Assembly (NCBI GenBank): GCA_029891385.1
Contig: CM057231.1
Location: 17,766,300 to 17,830,299 of the forward strand
From: Erythroxylum novogranatense
Lineage: Eukaryota > Streptophyta > Magnoliopsida > Malpighiales > Erythroxylaceae
Length of the DNA: 64,000 nt
Direction: 5' to 3'
The notes under the pieces were generated by a model. The model ran no database searches, was not told the origin of the DNA, and saw nothing but the letters and a program-made list of their open reading frames with translations. A program made the position numbers and the translations under genes. Below, piece after piece: positions 42,972 through 55,395 of the stretch; the stretch's first letter is position 1, and the number at the start of each line of letters is the position of its first letter.

Positions 42972-45906
42972 TGTTGGACCCGTCTCCAAAGCCCAACATT
43001 CGACCCATCCAAAGTAGAAGACCCACAACCGAACACATATGCTAATCACAAATATGGAAAAATTTCACTTTATAAAAATTGAGTTAGCTCTTGATAAAAT
43101 GATCCTCGGATCTCACGATTCCAACGCAATGGAATCGCTCAATTCGAGTTAGGAATGAAGATGTTATGGTTAAAACACTATCTCGAAGAAAACAATCAAA
43201 ACTGAGCACTACCGACTTCGGGTAAGCATTTGAAAATCTTAAAGGCTTAATCACTGATCGGTCTCTTCATAAAACTTGTAGGTTTATGCCTCTAGTTTAA
43301 TTTAAAACAAGAATCGCTTTGATCGGAGCTCTATAGCTCAAGATATTTTAAAAATTCTGAAGCATAGTCAGCCCTTATCAACTGATCGCCATGCTTCGTT
43401 TCAAACCACCATTTTCAATTTGAAAGAAAATCTGATAAGTCCAGTGTAGAAAGGTAGAAAATCTTTAGAAATCCAATGCTTCGAGAATGAGGTCGATCGG
43501 AGGTCCGTGCAAAAGTTATGGCCAAAAGAAGGAAGAGGGGTCGTAAGACAAAAACAGACGATAAAATGAGACGAAGATGACGTCATCCTTAGCAAAAAAA
43601 TCAGACGGAGATGATGTCATCCTCAGCAAAAATCAGACGGAGATGAACAGTAACATCGTCTGATTTTTGCTACAGTAACATCGTCTGGTTTTTGCTACAG
43701 TGCATCGTCTGTTTTTGCTCTGAAGGCATCGTCTCTGTTTTGCCATGTAACGGCTCCACTTGCAAAGGTCATAACTTTCCATTCAAACTCCAAATTTAAC
43801 AAAATTGGTGTCTATTTCATAGAGAAAGAAAGATCTACATTTTCATGAAGATCACTGACCCAAATTCCAACTCTATAAGGGTCAAAAATGGTCACAAAGG
43901 TTCTGTCTAAAAATCTGTCATTTGACAGCACCTACATTTAATTCTAACCACTCACACCTACCATTTTAATCCCTCATAAATAGCTTATAAACATCTTAGA
44001 AGAACCCTACAGCTCGCTTATCACTCTTAAGGAGTCATAAAGCTCCCATACAATCCTCTAACAACACAGAAATATCAGAAAATGCAACATACCTGAATTT
44101 ACAAAACTTTTAGAACTCCTAACCTGGAAATTTTCCAAAAAGCTCTTTCAAGGCAAAACCCAGCAGACACCCAATGTAAATCTCCAAACTTAAAAGAATG
44201 GTACACATGCTTCACACATAGGTCACAAATCAACAAAACATATAATGAAGAGAGTACTAGAGCTCTCATTCTCTTTTCCAATCATAAGAAAGATTCATGC
44301 ATAGCTTTGGTTACATATTGGCATATTCATCAAAATCAAGTACAAAACACAAAAGATGAGATGCTCAATGATCAATATGCTTACAAAGCTATTCCAAAAG
44401 CTAGTTATTAACTTAATACAAAGTTCCTAAGTTCTTGGAGTGATGTCGATGCCTTGCAAGGTTCAACTCTCAACTTGAATTTTCACCTGAGGAGGGAGAA
44501 TGGGGTGAGCTAACACGGCTCAGTGGCTAACAAATTTATAGCCATCACATAATGAGCCACACACACACAATTAATAATCCAAAGCATTAGCAATTTACAT
44601 AATAGGTTGAAAACTCAACTTTATCACCTAACTCATAATTTACTCAACTCATCACACAAGGCATAACATAGAATCATCTTGCAACTAACACCCATCTTAT
44701 GCATCATAAACACTTATAAATGATGAAATGCACACAATTGGCTCGAGAGTTCCATAGACACGACGGAAACCGAAGTTTACCGTAATCACGATTTAGTCCA
44801 TTTTTTTTTGATCTCGTAAGCCCTAAAGCAGCAAAAGGAGAAGGCTAATGGAGGTCAACGTGCACGTGACTTCAAAACGGGGTTCTCTCTCGCCCAAACA
44901 CAATCAATATGCTCACATATCAAAACACAAGATTCACATTTTATGCTTATCGCACTCTTTCAAAGCATCAAAGTTCCATTCTTTCCTCTCAAAACACAAA
45001 ATTTCATTTTCAATTTGCACATAGTATAACAAGATAGCACACATAGGGCTTTGCCCATTACACAATAACTATAAAGATGTTACCCACCTATCGTCGAAAA
45101 TCCGGATTCACGATTGCTCTTCCTCTCTCTCTTGAGTGAGGTTTCCTTGGTTCCCTTCAATAAAACACATTTCGAAACTCATTGGAAAAGTCGAAACATT
45201 CAAGAATCGATAAATCGATAACGAAGTCTTAAACCTAACCTACCCATAGCCCATTTAAGCTAAAACAATCAACCCTAGCTTCGGAATCACAAAACGACTC
45301 ATATCTTCTTTCTTTCTTCATTCCTACACAAACCCTAACCTTCATTTCATCCCATTTCTTGAATCTAACTCAAAGGAAGATAGATACTTACCTTAAGCTC
45401 TTGATTTCTCTTCTTTTTCTCCTTCTTTATTCTTCTCCATAAGCCTCCCACGATTTTCTCTCTTCCTTTCTTCCTTGGCTAGCTCACATTTTTTTTTGCC
45501 TTCTCTTCTCCTCTCCTTTGGATTCTACGACACTCTCTCTTCTCCTCCTCTTCCTTTAACTCTTCTTTAATTCCTTTAATTCATCCTACACCAAAACTAC
45601 ATACTTTTGGCTTTCCCCTTACATAAAGGCTTTTGGGCCTCCACCTCCCAAGGCCTACTTCCACCAAACCCACTTATTATTAATCCTCCTTCTACTTAAT
45701 CCATTTACCTAAGCCCATACTTTCCAATATTAAGCCCAAGCTTTCATTTAATTTCTAACTTCTAATTTCCAAGCCCAACATAAAAATATTTACATAAACA
45801 CATAATTAAATCAATTAAGACAAAATAAAATAATTAACGAATAAATCCATAAATAAATAATTAATTAATTCAAATAAAATAAAATAAAAATTTTCGGGGC
45901 CCAACA
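42972..45906 (-). mobile_element. 5' LTR of G2 (2,935 bp)
   Basis: Nearly identical to the left LTR over its length, including the CT-rich block and GGCCCAACA end, which indicates a fairly recent insertion. It carries a perfect 15-bp-stem hairpin at 43,625-43,671. Confidence 0.94.
43625..43671. repeat. 15-bp-stem hairpin in G2 5' LTR
   Basis: AGCAAAAATCAGACG (43,625-43,639) and its exact complement CGTCTGATTTTTGCT (43,657-43,671) enclose 17 nt. More copies of each arm flank it on both sides. Confidence 0.93.
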
Positions 45907-45911
45907 TATGC

Positions 45912-46034
45912 ACACGTAGGATTTCTACCCGTACGACTCAAACTAGGGATCAGTTGCTACGGTCTGCAATGACACGACTCAAATGCATGCACCCTATGTT
46001 TCAGATTGTGCCCAGATACATTACGTACTACTGG
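45912..46034 (-). other. G3 internal region next to the primer site
   Basis: The first part of the G3 internal region on its own strand. It aligns with E at 54,039-54,160 (shared 'gtagcaactgatcc' and 'tgagtcg'), which links the two elements. No gene. Confidence 0.8.
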
Positions 46035-46046
46035 GCTCTGATACCA
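46035..46046 (-). other. Primer-binding site of G3
   Basis: The minus strand reads TGGTATCAGAGC, four bases inside the 5' LTR. Confidence 0.93.
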
Positions 46047-46050
46047 CAAA

Positions 46051-49000
46051 TATAGCATCCCACTCCCACAAGACCCGAACCCGACATCAACGGTGATGTC
46101 CGAGTCCGCGACCCACGAGGGTGATATGCTAGAGCAGTTTATGCAATTTAAAACTCGGTAATATATTTTATTTTATTTTATTTTCTTTAAAAACCAATCG
46201 AGTCTTGTGAGATATCAAGAAATGATTTAGCCACGCTTTAATTGAAAACATATAATTTCACTCATAAAGACACTCCACAACATTTAAATATTACAAATAC
46301 GAAATTCAAAACCAAATTGGCCCCGTCTCGTCCCCTGAACACTTTCAAGAATCACATTAAAATACAACATTTATCAATTGGGGACCCTCGAAATAACGGT
46401 ATCATTTTGCGGAAAATACAAATTTTCACAGAATGTAATGACACTAATGTAGACGTGAACTGATCCTGACCTCGAACCCTGACTTAAGTGCAGTAGGCAT
46501 ACTCCCGTGTGTCTAACGGGGTACTCTTCAATTCTTAAAAAATAATTGCAATATTGGGTGAGTTTGCGAACTCAGTGAGAAACCATCATCGATGGTTCAC
46601 CCAATTCATGCATATACACACAATTTACCAATTATCACATACGATCACAATTCATAAATGCAAGGCGTATCGCCTTTCATACAATCCACATTTAATCATA
46701 CCATATATGCAATGCACATGAGACCCTTTCCATTTTCATTTCGTTGTTGTGACCGTGCGCCTGAGCTCAGTAACGGTGAGCCAGTGGCTCTGAAATCATT
46801 GGGCTTGCAGCCCTGATACATTGAGCCTGAGGCTCTGAATATGTTGGACCTGAGGTCCTGTGCGTTGAGCTGAAAGCTCTCATATACGTTGGGCGTGATA
46901 TGCCCCGACACGGTGGTCGCTCCCACCTGGCGCTTTTATCGATCATGCCATCATGCATGGATGCATATGCTCTAATTCCCTTTTACAGTCAGTTATAGTT
47001 CAGTGACCAAATTCCGTTTCTTCGGACCTTCGATCTGGTGTTTCAGTCATATACATTTACAATTTATTGCATCCTACCATATCATATTAAAAGTCACATC
47101 CAATGTATCAAAACAGACAATTAACACTTCAATATTAATTTCCCATTCCCTCAGAGCTTTGGTCCGAGATCTCCAATGTAATTATTCACAAACAGTCACA
47201 CACAAATAGCACTTCGATAACAAGTTTCCAATACTTCGGACACCTATGGTCCGAAATCAATCAAAAGTAAACACACATAATCCCTCCATTATCTCCACAT
47301 GGCATCAATGCATCATATTAAACACACATAGATTGAGAAACCAACTAGGTTACTCACATATTACTTCCGAGCTAATGCCGAAAAGTTTCCTCCACGTCAG
47401 TTATCGAACGACGCTCCACTGGGGCCTCTATAAGAAGCAAAGAAGGTACGAGTCACTAACTATTCAATCCGAATGAATTACGGATGCACAATAGATGAAA
47501 TATGCATGTTCATGAATTCCCGGCCCTAATCCCATTTTTTTTCCCATCAGAAAGTCCATCTAAAAATTAGAAACCTATTGATGCTGACGGTGCGCAATTT
47601 GGACCTCTATAGGTCCCCAATTTAATAAAACAATGGTTATACAAACTTTTACCCGGACCCACGTAAATTTTCCGTCCAAAAATTCCCAATCTCTCAGAAA
47701 ATGAAATTAAATATTCACTGAATCTGATGTCACAAGAATCAGGTCAATCAGACATCGGCCAGAAAAGATATGAGCGAAAGAAGCTCAAATCAATAAAAAT
47801 TAAAATAAACATAAAATAGGTTAAACCCTCCCTTTTGTTCCATTTTCTGTCCGAATTTTAATAAATCATAACTTATTCTACACAATTCAGAAAAATACAA
47901 ACCATACCTTGTTGGAAAGATAATGAAACCCTCTACAAGTTCCCTTTAGATTAGAAAAATCAATTTCACCCCTAATGGTGTCAAAATCCCAGTACAAGCT
48001 ACTGCCTACACAATCACTTCCCAAAACAGAACAGTCATTGGAAATTCGTTAACTTTCATTCTAGGCAGTCAAAAATTATACAAAAAAATATGCTCATCAA
48101 GCTCCCAATGTTATCTACAACTTTCCTGAAACAACCCAAATTTCAATTCCCATGCTAACTAGGTCAATTAATTCACTCAATGTTGCTGTCCCTGAAATCA
48201 TTCAATTTGAGCAGTAAACTTATAACAAGCATAACTCCCTGTACACAAGTCAGAACAATCAGAACTTTATATCCCTGAAAAGATAAATCCTTAAAATTCA
48301 ATTCTTCCTGAAATAATCAAACTCCAATTCAGCATCTAACAGTTTCAAATCTGTTATGCAAGTTTCTGACGTAATCAGCACTTAACATCACAATGTAGGT
48401 TCAGATTTTGAAATTCCATATCTCCCACATCTGATTTCCAAAAATTATAAGCCATATATCATTTTCAATATCAATGTGTCATCTAGAACTCTTCAGTAAA
48501 TTTCCAACTCCAATTCAATTCACAAAAATTACTAAAATTCTTCCAAATCCGAATGTGCACTAAATGTGCCAATCCAACTAGGTTTCAGTCAATGCATAAA
48601 AACAGCCAACACTCGTCAGTCCATAACTCCTACTATACATATCGAAAAATTGCAAAATCAGGGACATTAGAAAGATAACTTAATAGGCTTCAATTTTCCA
48701 TCTAATCCACTTATCCTAATTCCTTCTCAATTAATTCATAAAAATTTGCAAAACTCAAGGGTATGATTTCGGGTACTGTTCATTCCAGTCATGAGCAGTA
48801 ACTTTCCAAGCCAAATTGCACCCTCTTAAAGCTAACATTGGATAATGCCTATTTCACACAAAAATGTAGCTAACATCCCAAAGTTTAATTGGCCACAAAC
48901 CTCACCTCATTTTCATTCCTAAACAATTAGTTATGCCAACAACAGTACAATCAGTGAAAACCATAATTTTCCAGATTTGGTCTAACCTTAGTTCTATCAT

Positions 49001-50181
49001 TTCCAATGCCATTAACACATCATGAAACATCCAAATGAACACAAATCAGTTCTTATACCATTCATACATATATTAGGGCTAATAAACAAAAATTGACAAC
49101 ACTTAATTCTTCATTTCCAAGTAAAATCAATGATCAATATGCCATCAAAATCAAGTTAAAACCATGCATCAATCATCCTACTTTCAATTCATAACCAACC
49201 CTAACCTTATACCCATTAATTCAAGCCATAATTGACATCAATTTAATGCATCCATCATCATAATAAATACACTAGCCCTCCCATTAAAAGCTCCTAACTA
49301 CCATGGCATTCAATTCCTAATAGAAACATCATTAAAACATCATATAAAGCTTAATTCATTTACTTACCTAATTAGCTTCCAACCTTCACTTCTTTTCAAC
49401 TCTTTGCTTAACTTTCTCACCACTTCCTCTAACACTTATGCAAGTGTAAGTTCTCCATGGCAAGACAACAACTTGGTTGCATGGAGAAGCTCTTAAGGTT
49501 TTAGGATTCTCTTAAAGAAGAAAGAAGAAAAACAATGGAGAGGCCAAAGCAAGGAGCAAGTTTAGTGGATGATGAAAACATAAACAACCAAGTCTTCTTT
49601 TCATGCTTTTCTTAAGGCATAACCGTGAGGGAAGTGAGAAACCAAGAAAGCCATTAATTAGGCATTAAAAGAAGGGAAGGTGGCAAAGGCCATTAGGCCA
49701 AATGTAAAAGTCAAAGAAAGGGTCTTTGACATAAATTAATCCAAATAACCATAAATCTCCACCCAAAATTCGGTTCCTACTAATTTTAAGGGTCCCTTTA
49801 TGGGTCCCACCAAGATATTTACTAGTTTAGTCCCAAATAACAGTGGAAAATCAACAGGTTTGTCACTTGGCGATTTTTTTCCGGTCCGGGAAATTTCTCC
49901 AGAAAAATCCAGAAAAATTTCTATAATTCCCATAAAATAGAAAACATATAAAAACTCAGTCCAATAAAATTTTCAAATACAATTATCACATTAATCACAG
50001 TAAAATCTCGTTTAGGCCCAATTACCGGGAATTATCATGAATGCATGACAGAAATTTCATGTGCACCATTGGTACTGTGTATCAATCCTATTATGCATAA
50101 ACAGTACTAATTAATCCCTCTCAACCTCATCCTATGATCAATTTCCTATTTTACCCTTCAAGTAGGGGGTGGGATGTTACA
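46051..50181 (-). mobile_element. 5' LTR of G3 (4,131 bp)
   Basis: The complete LTR of the family. It includes the hairpin array (46,778-46,905), three (T)TCGGACC..GGTCCGA(A)-type hairpins around 47,020-47,260 and about 1.85 kb missing from the left LTR. No protein-coding content is recognised. Confidence 0.9.
46778..46905. repeat. 22-bp hairpin array in G3 5' LTR
   Basis: Six blocks start at 46778, 46801, 46823, 46846, 46867 and 46891, the same steps as in the left LTR. Stems are perfect in GAGCCAGTGGCTC and GGGCTTGCAGCCC, where the left LTR has one mismatch each. Confidence 0.92.
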
Positions 50182-51720
50182 GTGCATGCATTCATTGACA
50201 TTCCGGGTATAATTGGTAATAAATGTGATTGTTTTGAGATTTATGGGTTATTGGTATTGAAAATTGATTTGGAAAGTGAAATTTGTTGTTTTAGAATTTT
50301 GGAAAATTTAGGAAAAATTTTCTGAAATTTTTGGGGGAAAATTTTGGACAAAAAAAATGCCGAGTGGCAAACCAAATGATAAATGGCAGTAGAATTTATT
50401 GTCAAATCGCATTGGAATTTTGGATCCATGACCATAGGATTTATTGACAAGTGTCATTGAAAATTTGAGAGACAATTGGAGTAAAAATAGGAGTCAAATA
50501 GACTAGTTTTTGTATGAGTCCACATGGGACCATAAGAAGGTGACAAGTGTCACTACCACTCACCACACACCCCCATTCACGTGATTCTTCCATTAAAAGA
50601 AAACTTAAGTGTTTTGTATTCTAGTTATCTCTTGTTTTCTCCTAATTTCGTGGCTCCTTCTTCCTCTCTTCATCTCCTTCTTGAGTTGATGATTCTCCTA
50701 CTTGAAACCTTGCTCCACCTTTCACTTTCTACTTCCATCTTGGTGATTCTTTAAGTTTCCATAAGAAAATCTAGTTCTACCTCCTTCAAGATGAAGAACA
50801 TAGGATGTTTGGGAACTAGGGTTAAGTGATATCTTAAAGAGTTTGAAGAATGGAAGCTAAACCAAGTAAGTATCTTGCCAAATTATCATCGGTTTTGATT
50901 AAATGAAGCTATTGTGATGATATTTAGAGGTTAAATTGCATGAGATGGGATTTTGGGTATGTGGGTGTCATGTAGTGAAACGGGGGGATGTAAAAATTTG
51001 TGTTATTGATGGGTGATGATTGATAGATATAGTAGAAAGGTGGAATGACCTTGATAAAGAGTTTGGTTTATGCTAGAATGGAGGGTAAATGGAGTTTTGA
51101 TGATTTGATTATGTGAATTGTATTTATATAGGTCATGATTGATGGAAAGCTTAGGTAAAGTTTTTGTTTTTGGTTGTATATGATGATTAATGGTATATAT
51201 AATGTGTTATCGAGATGTTATGGAAGTTAAATTTTTTCATATAAGGATGTTTGGATGAGTATATAAAATTGCTTATGAATGGATATATATGTATATCCTC
51301 TGTTTTTGGTTTATGATCATGCTAGATCATAATTTGTTTGTGATTGATATATGACATTGACTTGGATAGGGAGTGATGAGGGAGTGATGGGGAATTGAAA
51401 TGGAAGAGAAAAGTTAGGTATAAGATAAGTTAGAGGTAACTTGTTAGAAGTTGGAAAAAAATTCTGGAAAATTATAGCAGGAAAAGTTTTACTTTTACTA
51501 ATATACTTTTTTGTTAGCCATAAATTGTTCTGTAGTTACCTAATTGAGTTGATTTTTTATTTGGATTAAACTAGAGTCATATGGCTAAAAGAGGTGTTTG
51601 AGTTGATATGAAGTGGTTTTATGCTAAAAGAGGTGAATTTGAGAAATGTATGGGTGTATATGATGTTAGAATGAGTGTAGGAACCTTGGAAGAGGCTTTG
51701 GAGGAAGGTTTTGGAGATAT

Positions 51721-51864
51721 ATGTCCCTTAAATGGACATTAGGTCTATTAAACGGACCTTCTCGGGTGTAAAAACACCCTTGGGGCAGTGTATGTCCGTT
51801 TAACGGACTTTCTCGGATGAAATGGGGTTGTTTGGTCGATTCATGACAGGTCCGTTTAACGGAC
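51721..51864. repeat. GTCCGTTTAACGGAC palindromes in E LTR
   Basis: Two exact copies (51,794-51,808 and 51,850-51,864) and two diverged ones (51,721-51,739 and 51,741-51,759). A different hairpin, GGGTGTAAAAACACCC, lies between them at 51,764-51,779. Confidence 0.9.
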
Positions 51865-53298
51865 ATTCACGGGACAACTTGGGAAATCGTGCTTTTTGAC
51901 CATCTTAGAGGCCGAATCTCGACTTAGTGTCTTCATGAAAGTTTTCTATCTAGATGTCTTATTTCAAATGGTCTAAACATGAAAGGAATCCAAAATTTTT
52001 GGGAAACGTTATGGCATTCGCGCCAAACTAGGTCCAATTTGATTAAGGTCTTAAACTTGGTTGCTTCTTTTGACCATAACTCCTTCTCTGGACCTCCAAA
52101 TGACTTGGTTCTTAAATCAATAAGTTCCTAACACATTTTACTACATCTCCATGAAAATTGGTATTAATTGATATTGAATTGAAAGATATTGATCAAAGGA
52201 AAGTATGGGAGTCTATAGGGGCAGTGTAAATGGGATTAGTTTTACTGAGCATGCTTCAATGTTTTACTTATAATTGGATCTATACGATTCCAAATGAAGT
52301 GATTTTTTAAATTGGAGTAACCTAGAGATATGGGTCTACAAATGGTCTCAAGAAGTAGAATTCTGATTCAGTGTCTAAAATATTGAATTTCTAGATTGAA
52401 GACGGATATAGTACACTGTTTTGGATAAGAGCAGTCTAAAAGTGATTGAGGCATATCTTCCAAAGTACTGAACCGAATTGAGTGATTTTGGTGTCCATAG
52501 AAACATAAGACATAGAGGAACACTTTTCTCAAAAAGAGTATGATCAAATCATATTAGTTTCGCTTTCTAATTTGATATGAAAGATAGACCCAAAAATATG
52601 ATATGGAAATTCTTGAAGTGAATCAATGAGAAAGAAATGGAAATTTTAATGGGTTTAATGAAGCATAAACCTAAGTATAATTTATACTTAGTCGAGTTCT
52701 CATATAAGAATGACTTTGAGATATATTAGAGGGAAAAAAAGCCCGGGATTGTCATGAATATGCATTGTCATACACATGTGTGCATTATAAGAATGGTTAT
52801 AGTTGTGCAAGTACTAATGTATATGCATTATATGTACAACATAATGTCAATGTGCAGGATACGCGCCCATATTAAGGAGTTTTCCAGATCTTGAAAGGGA
52901 GTGTTGAATTGGAGCGTACTGTGAGTAGACCTAGATGGTCTTATTTCATTATTTGAATTTGTGTATGAATTGACTATTGATTGATTTTCTGAATGTGATT
53001 AATTATGTTGATTGTCGGACAAAAGGTCCGAAGATGTGATTTTTGAATGGGGTATTGAAGTGCTACTTGTATGTGAATGAGCTGAACTAAGTGTACTTAA
53101 TGTGAATGTTAATGCGATCTGGATGCACATTTGCATATGACTGAAAGTATGATTTCTCAACTTTAATGTTGAATGCCGGACTAAGGTCCGATGACATGGG
53201 AAAATGATTGAATGTGTTTATGCAAATGTGAGTGATGCATTCCATACCATGAGTGCATGAAATATAATGGTAGTTGTGACCAGAGTAGCCAACGATTA

Positions 53299-53412
53299 GA
53301 GCTTAAAGCTCAACGCGTGGAAATGAGCTTCGAGCTCAAAAGTGAATCAGAGCCTCAGGCTCAACGTTTAATGAACCCTATATGGTACAGTTATTAATAA
53401 GCCCTACAAGGG
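53299..53412. repeat. Hairpin array in E LTR
   Basis: GAGCTTAAAGCTC (53,299), GAGCTTCGAGCTC (53,325) and GAGCCTCAGGCTC (53,350) are 13-nt hairpins 25-26 bp apart. A weaker ACC..GGT block and CCCTACAAGGG (53,402) follow. It is the counterpart of the G3 array, with different stems. Confidence 0.85.
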
Positions 53413-54026
53413 ACAGTTTAGGCACTCGGTCACAACAAAATAACAAATGAAAAGTGAGTCTCATGTGCCCTGCATCTGCATATAATAAGGGATTATGTTG
53501 TATTGAACGAGAAGTGCAAAATGTGTAATGTTGTGATATGTATTATGTGATTGAGTGAGCCATTAATGATGGTCACTCACTGAGTTTGCAAAACTCAACC
53601 AAAATTTGCAATTATTTTTCAAGACTCAGAAGAATACCCTGTTAGGCAACGGGCATATAGCATCTGTTGATGAGTGAAAGATAGAGGTTGGGATCAGTTG
53701 CGTTTGTATTCAGTATTTTAGTATTTTGTGTAAATTTGTATTCCACAATTTCTGAAAAATAGTGTTTTGTAATTATAGTGGGCCCCAAATGGGCTATTGA
53801 AATTCTATTGATTGTAGTGTGTGATTGAAAATGTTCTGAATGAAAATGGGTCACTTTAATTGATTTCTGATTTTGGCATATTATAATTATGATCCTAATT
53901 TTGAAAGAAAAATTTATACTGAGTTTTAACTGAGTGATGTAGCACGCCACCCTCGCGAGGCACGGTCTCAGATATCACCATCGATGTCGGGTTCGAGTCC
54001 TGCGGGAGCGGGGTGTTACATTTAGG

Positions 54027-54038
54027 TGGTATCAGAGC
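54027..54038 (+). other. Primer-binding site of E
   Basis: TGGTATCAGAGC lies six bases after the LTR end and proves E's plus orientation. Confidence 0.93.
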
Positions 54039-54885
54039 CCAGAAGTACGAACTTATTTGGGCATTTTCTGAAATATGGGTTAAGTCACATATATTAAAGT
54101 CATGTCATAGCAGACTGTAGCAACTGATCCATAGTCTGAGTCGCATGAGTATGAGTCGTGCACATGAGCATGTGTTAAGTGTTTAAGTTGGTATAAATAG
54201 AAAAAAAAAGGGATGATATGTCATAATGTGACAAAAAGGGAAGTTATGGATGTATAGAAATAAGAAATTGACTATGATGAGCTATGTCAGACAAGATTTA
54301 ATACAATTGTATTAATGAAGATATTACGGAATGCAATACTAATATTGTATTGTGAGAGTAGATCCTCGAATGTAAACTTATTGTGAATGCATTATGGCGG
54401 ATTGTTTGGGGAAAGTAAGGATATAAGTGGAAAATGATGAGACTAAAGTGTAGAAGCTCGAATAAAGGAAATAAAATGTTATATGACCTTGAAAGGTTAG
54501 ACTTGGATTTGAAATGAATGTCGGATAAATGTGATAAAAGTTCTGATTAAGCGAAATAATATATATGGGATATTGAGATCAAAAATTCCTTGCTGATTGT
54601 ACATCTATAATTTTAAATGGATTGGGGATATAGATATATATATGGAAGATCAAATGAAGGACAATAATAAAATGGGATAGAAAAAAAATGGATAATAATA
54701 TTCTTCTTGTACAAACCTTTGAATGTGATATGAATGTGTTGTCCTATTAAAATGAATAATGAGATTGGAAGTGTATAAATTGAGTTGATAGAAAACGAAA
54801 ATTTGCGATAGTCTGAAAGGGTCAAATATAGACATGAGTGAAGTGAATCACACGTTAATACAATACTTAGGAAATGATATACGAA
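54039..54885 (+). other. E internal region, start
   Basis: About 850 bp with no recognisable gag, related to the G3 leader. It is interrupted by copia D at 54,886; 54,881-54,885 (ACGAA) is the presumed target site of D. The rest of E is beyond the window. Confidence 0.75.
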
Positions 54886-55387
54886 TGCATGAGAAGGGGG
54901 GTTGAATTGTTTGTTCCCCTTTTTTAAAAATCTTTCGAAACTGTTTGTTAGAAATAAAATTCTTTACAGAACTTCTGATAGATTCTAATTAATCAAAACT
55001 TTTGAAAACTTTGTTTATGAATTAAGTACTGATAAAACTTGAATCTAAAATAGAGATAGAGTGAGAATAGTTGGCACAACGATTTATCCTGGCTCGCCCC
55101 AAACCGTGGGCTACGTCCAATCCTCAGAGTTCCTTCTGAGATTTTCACTATCTCTTCAACTTTACAAGTATTCTTTGCGAGCCTCTTCAGGTCTCTACAA
55201 CCAGTATTCTTTCACGCTTAGCCTCTGCAGGCTATCTGTTCTACTTTCTCACAGATAAGTGTTTGAACACTTGTTACAGTAAAAATAGCTCTCAGCTAAT
55301 TTGCATAGAATGCTCTTTACAATCACGTAGATGTAATTCAACTAATTTTTCAACTCAACTAACTTTGCAATCTTCGACTTCGACTTG

Positions 55388-55395
55388 TATTTATA
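55388..55395 (-). promoter_or_regulatory. TATA box of copia D LTR
   Basis: The minus strand reads TATAAATA, about 460 bp from the LTR start and 245 bp after the 14-bp array. Inferred by consensus and position. Confidence 0.6.

Larger units (their letters stand above)
35223..45906 (-). mobile_element. G2: full-length gypsy chromovirus nested in G3
   Basis: A 10.7-kb minus-strand element flanked by the TSD TATGC (35,218-35,222 and 45,907-45,911). LTRs 35,223-38,167 and 42,972-45,906 (about 2.94 kb each, nearly equal). The polypurine tract lies at 38,168-38,181 and a primer site lacking one base at 42,956-42,966. Gag, RT, RNase H, integrase and a chromodomain end are recognisable but frame-broken. 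It sits in the internal region of G3. Confidence 0.94.
29409..50181 (-). mobile_element. G3: LARD-like gypsy derivative
   Basis: A minus-strand element flanked by GTACA (29,404-29,408) and GTGCA (50,182-50,186), a TSD with one changed base. LTRs are 29,409-31,692 (shortened) and 46,051-50,181 (4.1 kb). The primer site (46,035-46,046) and polypurine tract (31,693-31,706) are intact. Once G2 is removed, the internal part is about 3.7 kb with no gag or pol. A 4-kb LTR with a conserved non-coding centre of about 3.5 kb is the LARD pattern. The family also has F in this window and probably E. Confidence 0.87.
50187..54020 (+). mobile_element. E: remainder of the plus-strand LTR (3.8 kb)
   Basis: Continues the LTR begun at 29,251 beyond the TSD copy of G3 and ends GGGGTGTTACA at 54,020, followed by the primer site. 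It shares the layout of the G3 LTR (palindrome region, hairpin array about 0.6-0.7 kb before the end, similar last 80 bp) but is diverged in sequence. No gene is recognised. Confidence 0.83.

Noticed and set aside
53988..54000. GGTTCGAGTCC, a tRNA B-box-like string near the E LTR end
   Set aside because: No A box at the right distance and no cloverleaf; F and G3 have other bases at the same place, so it is not conserved.
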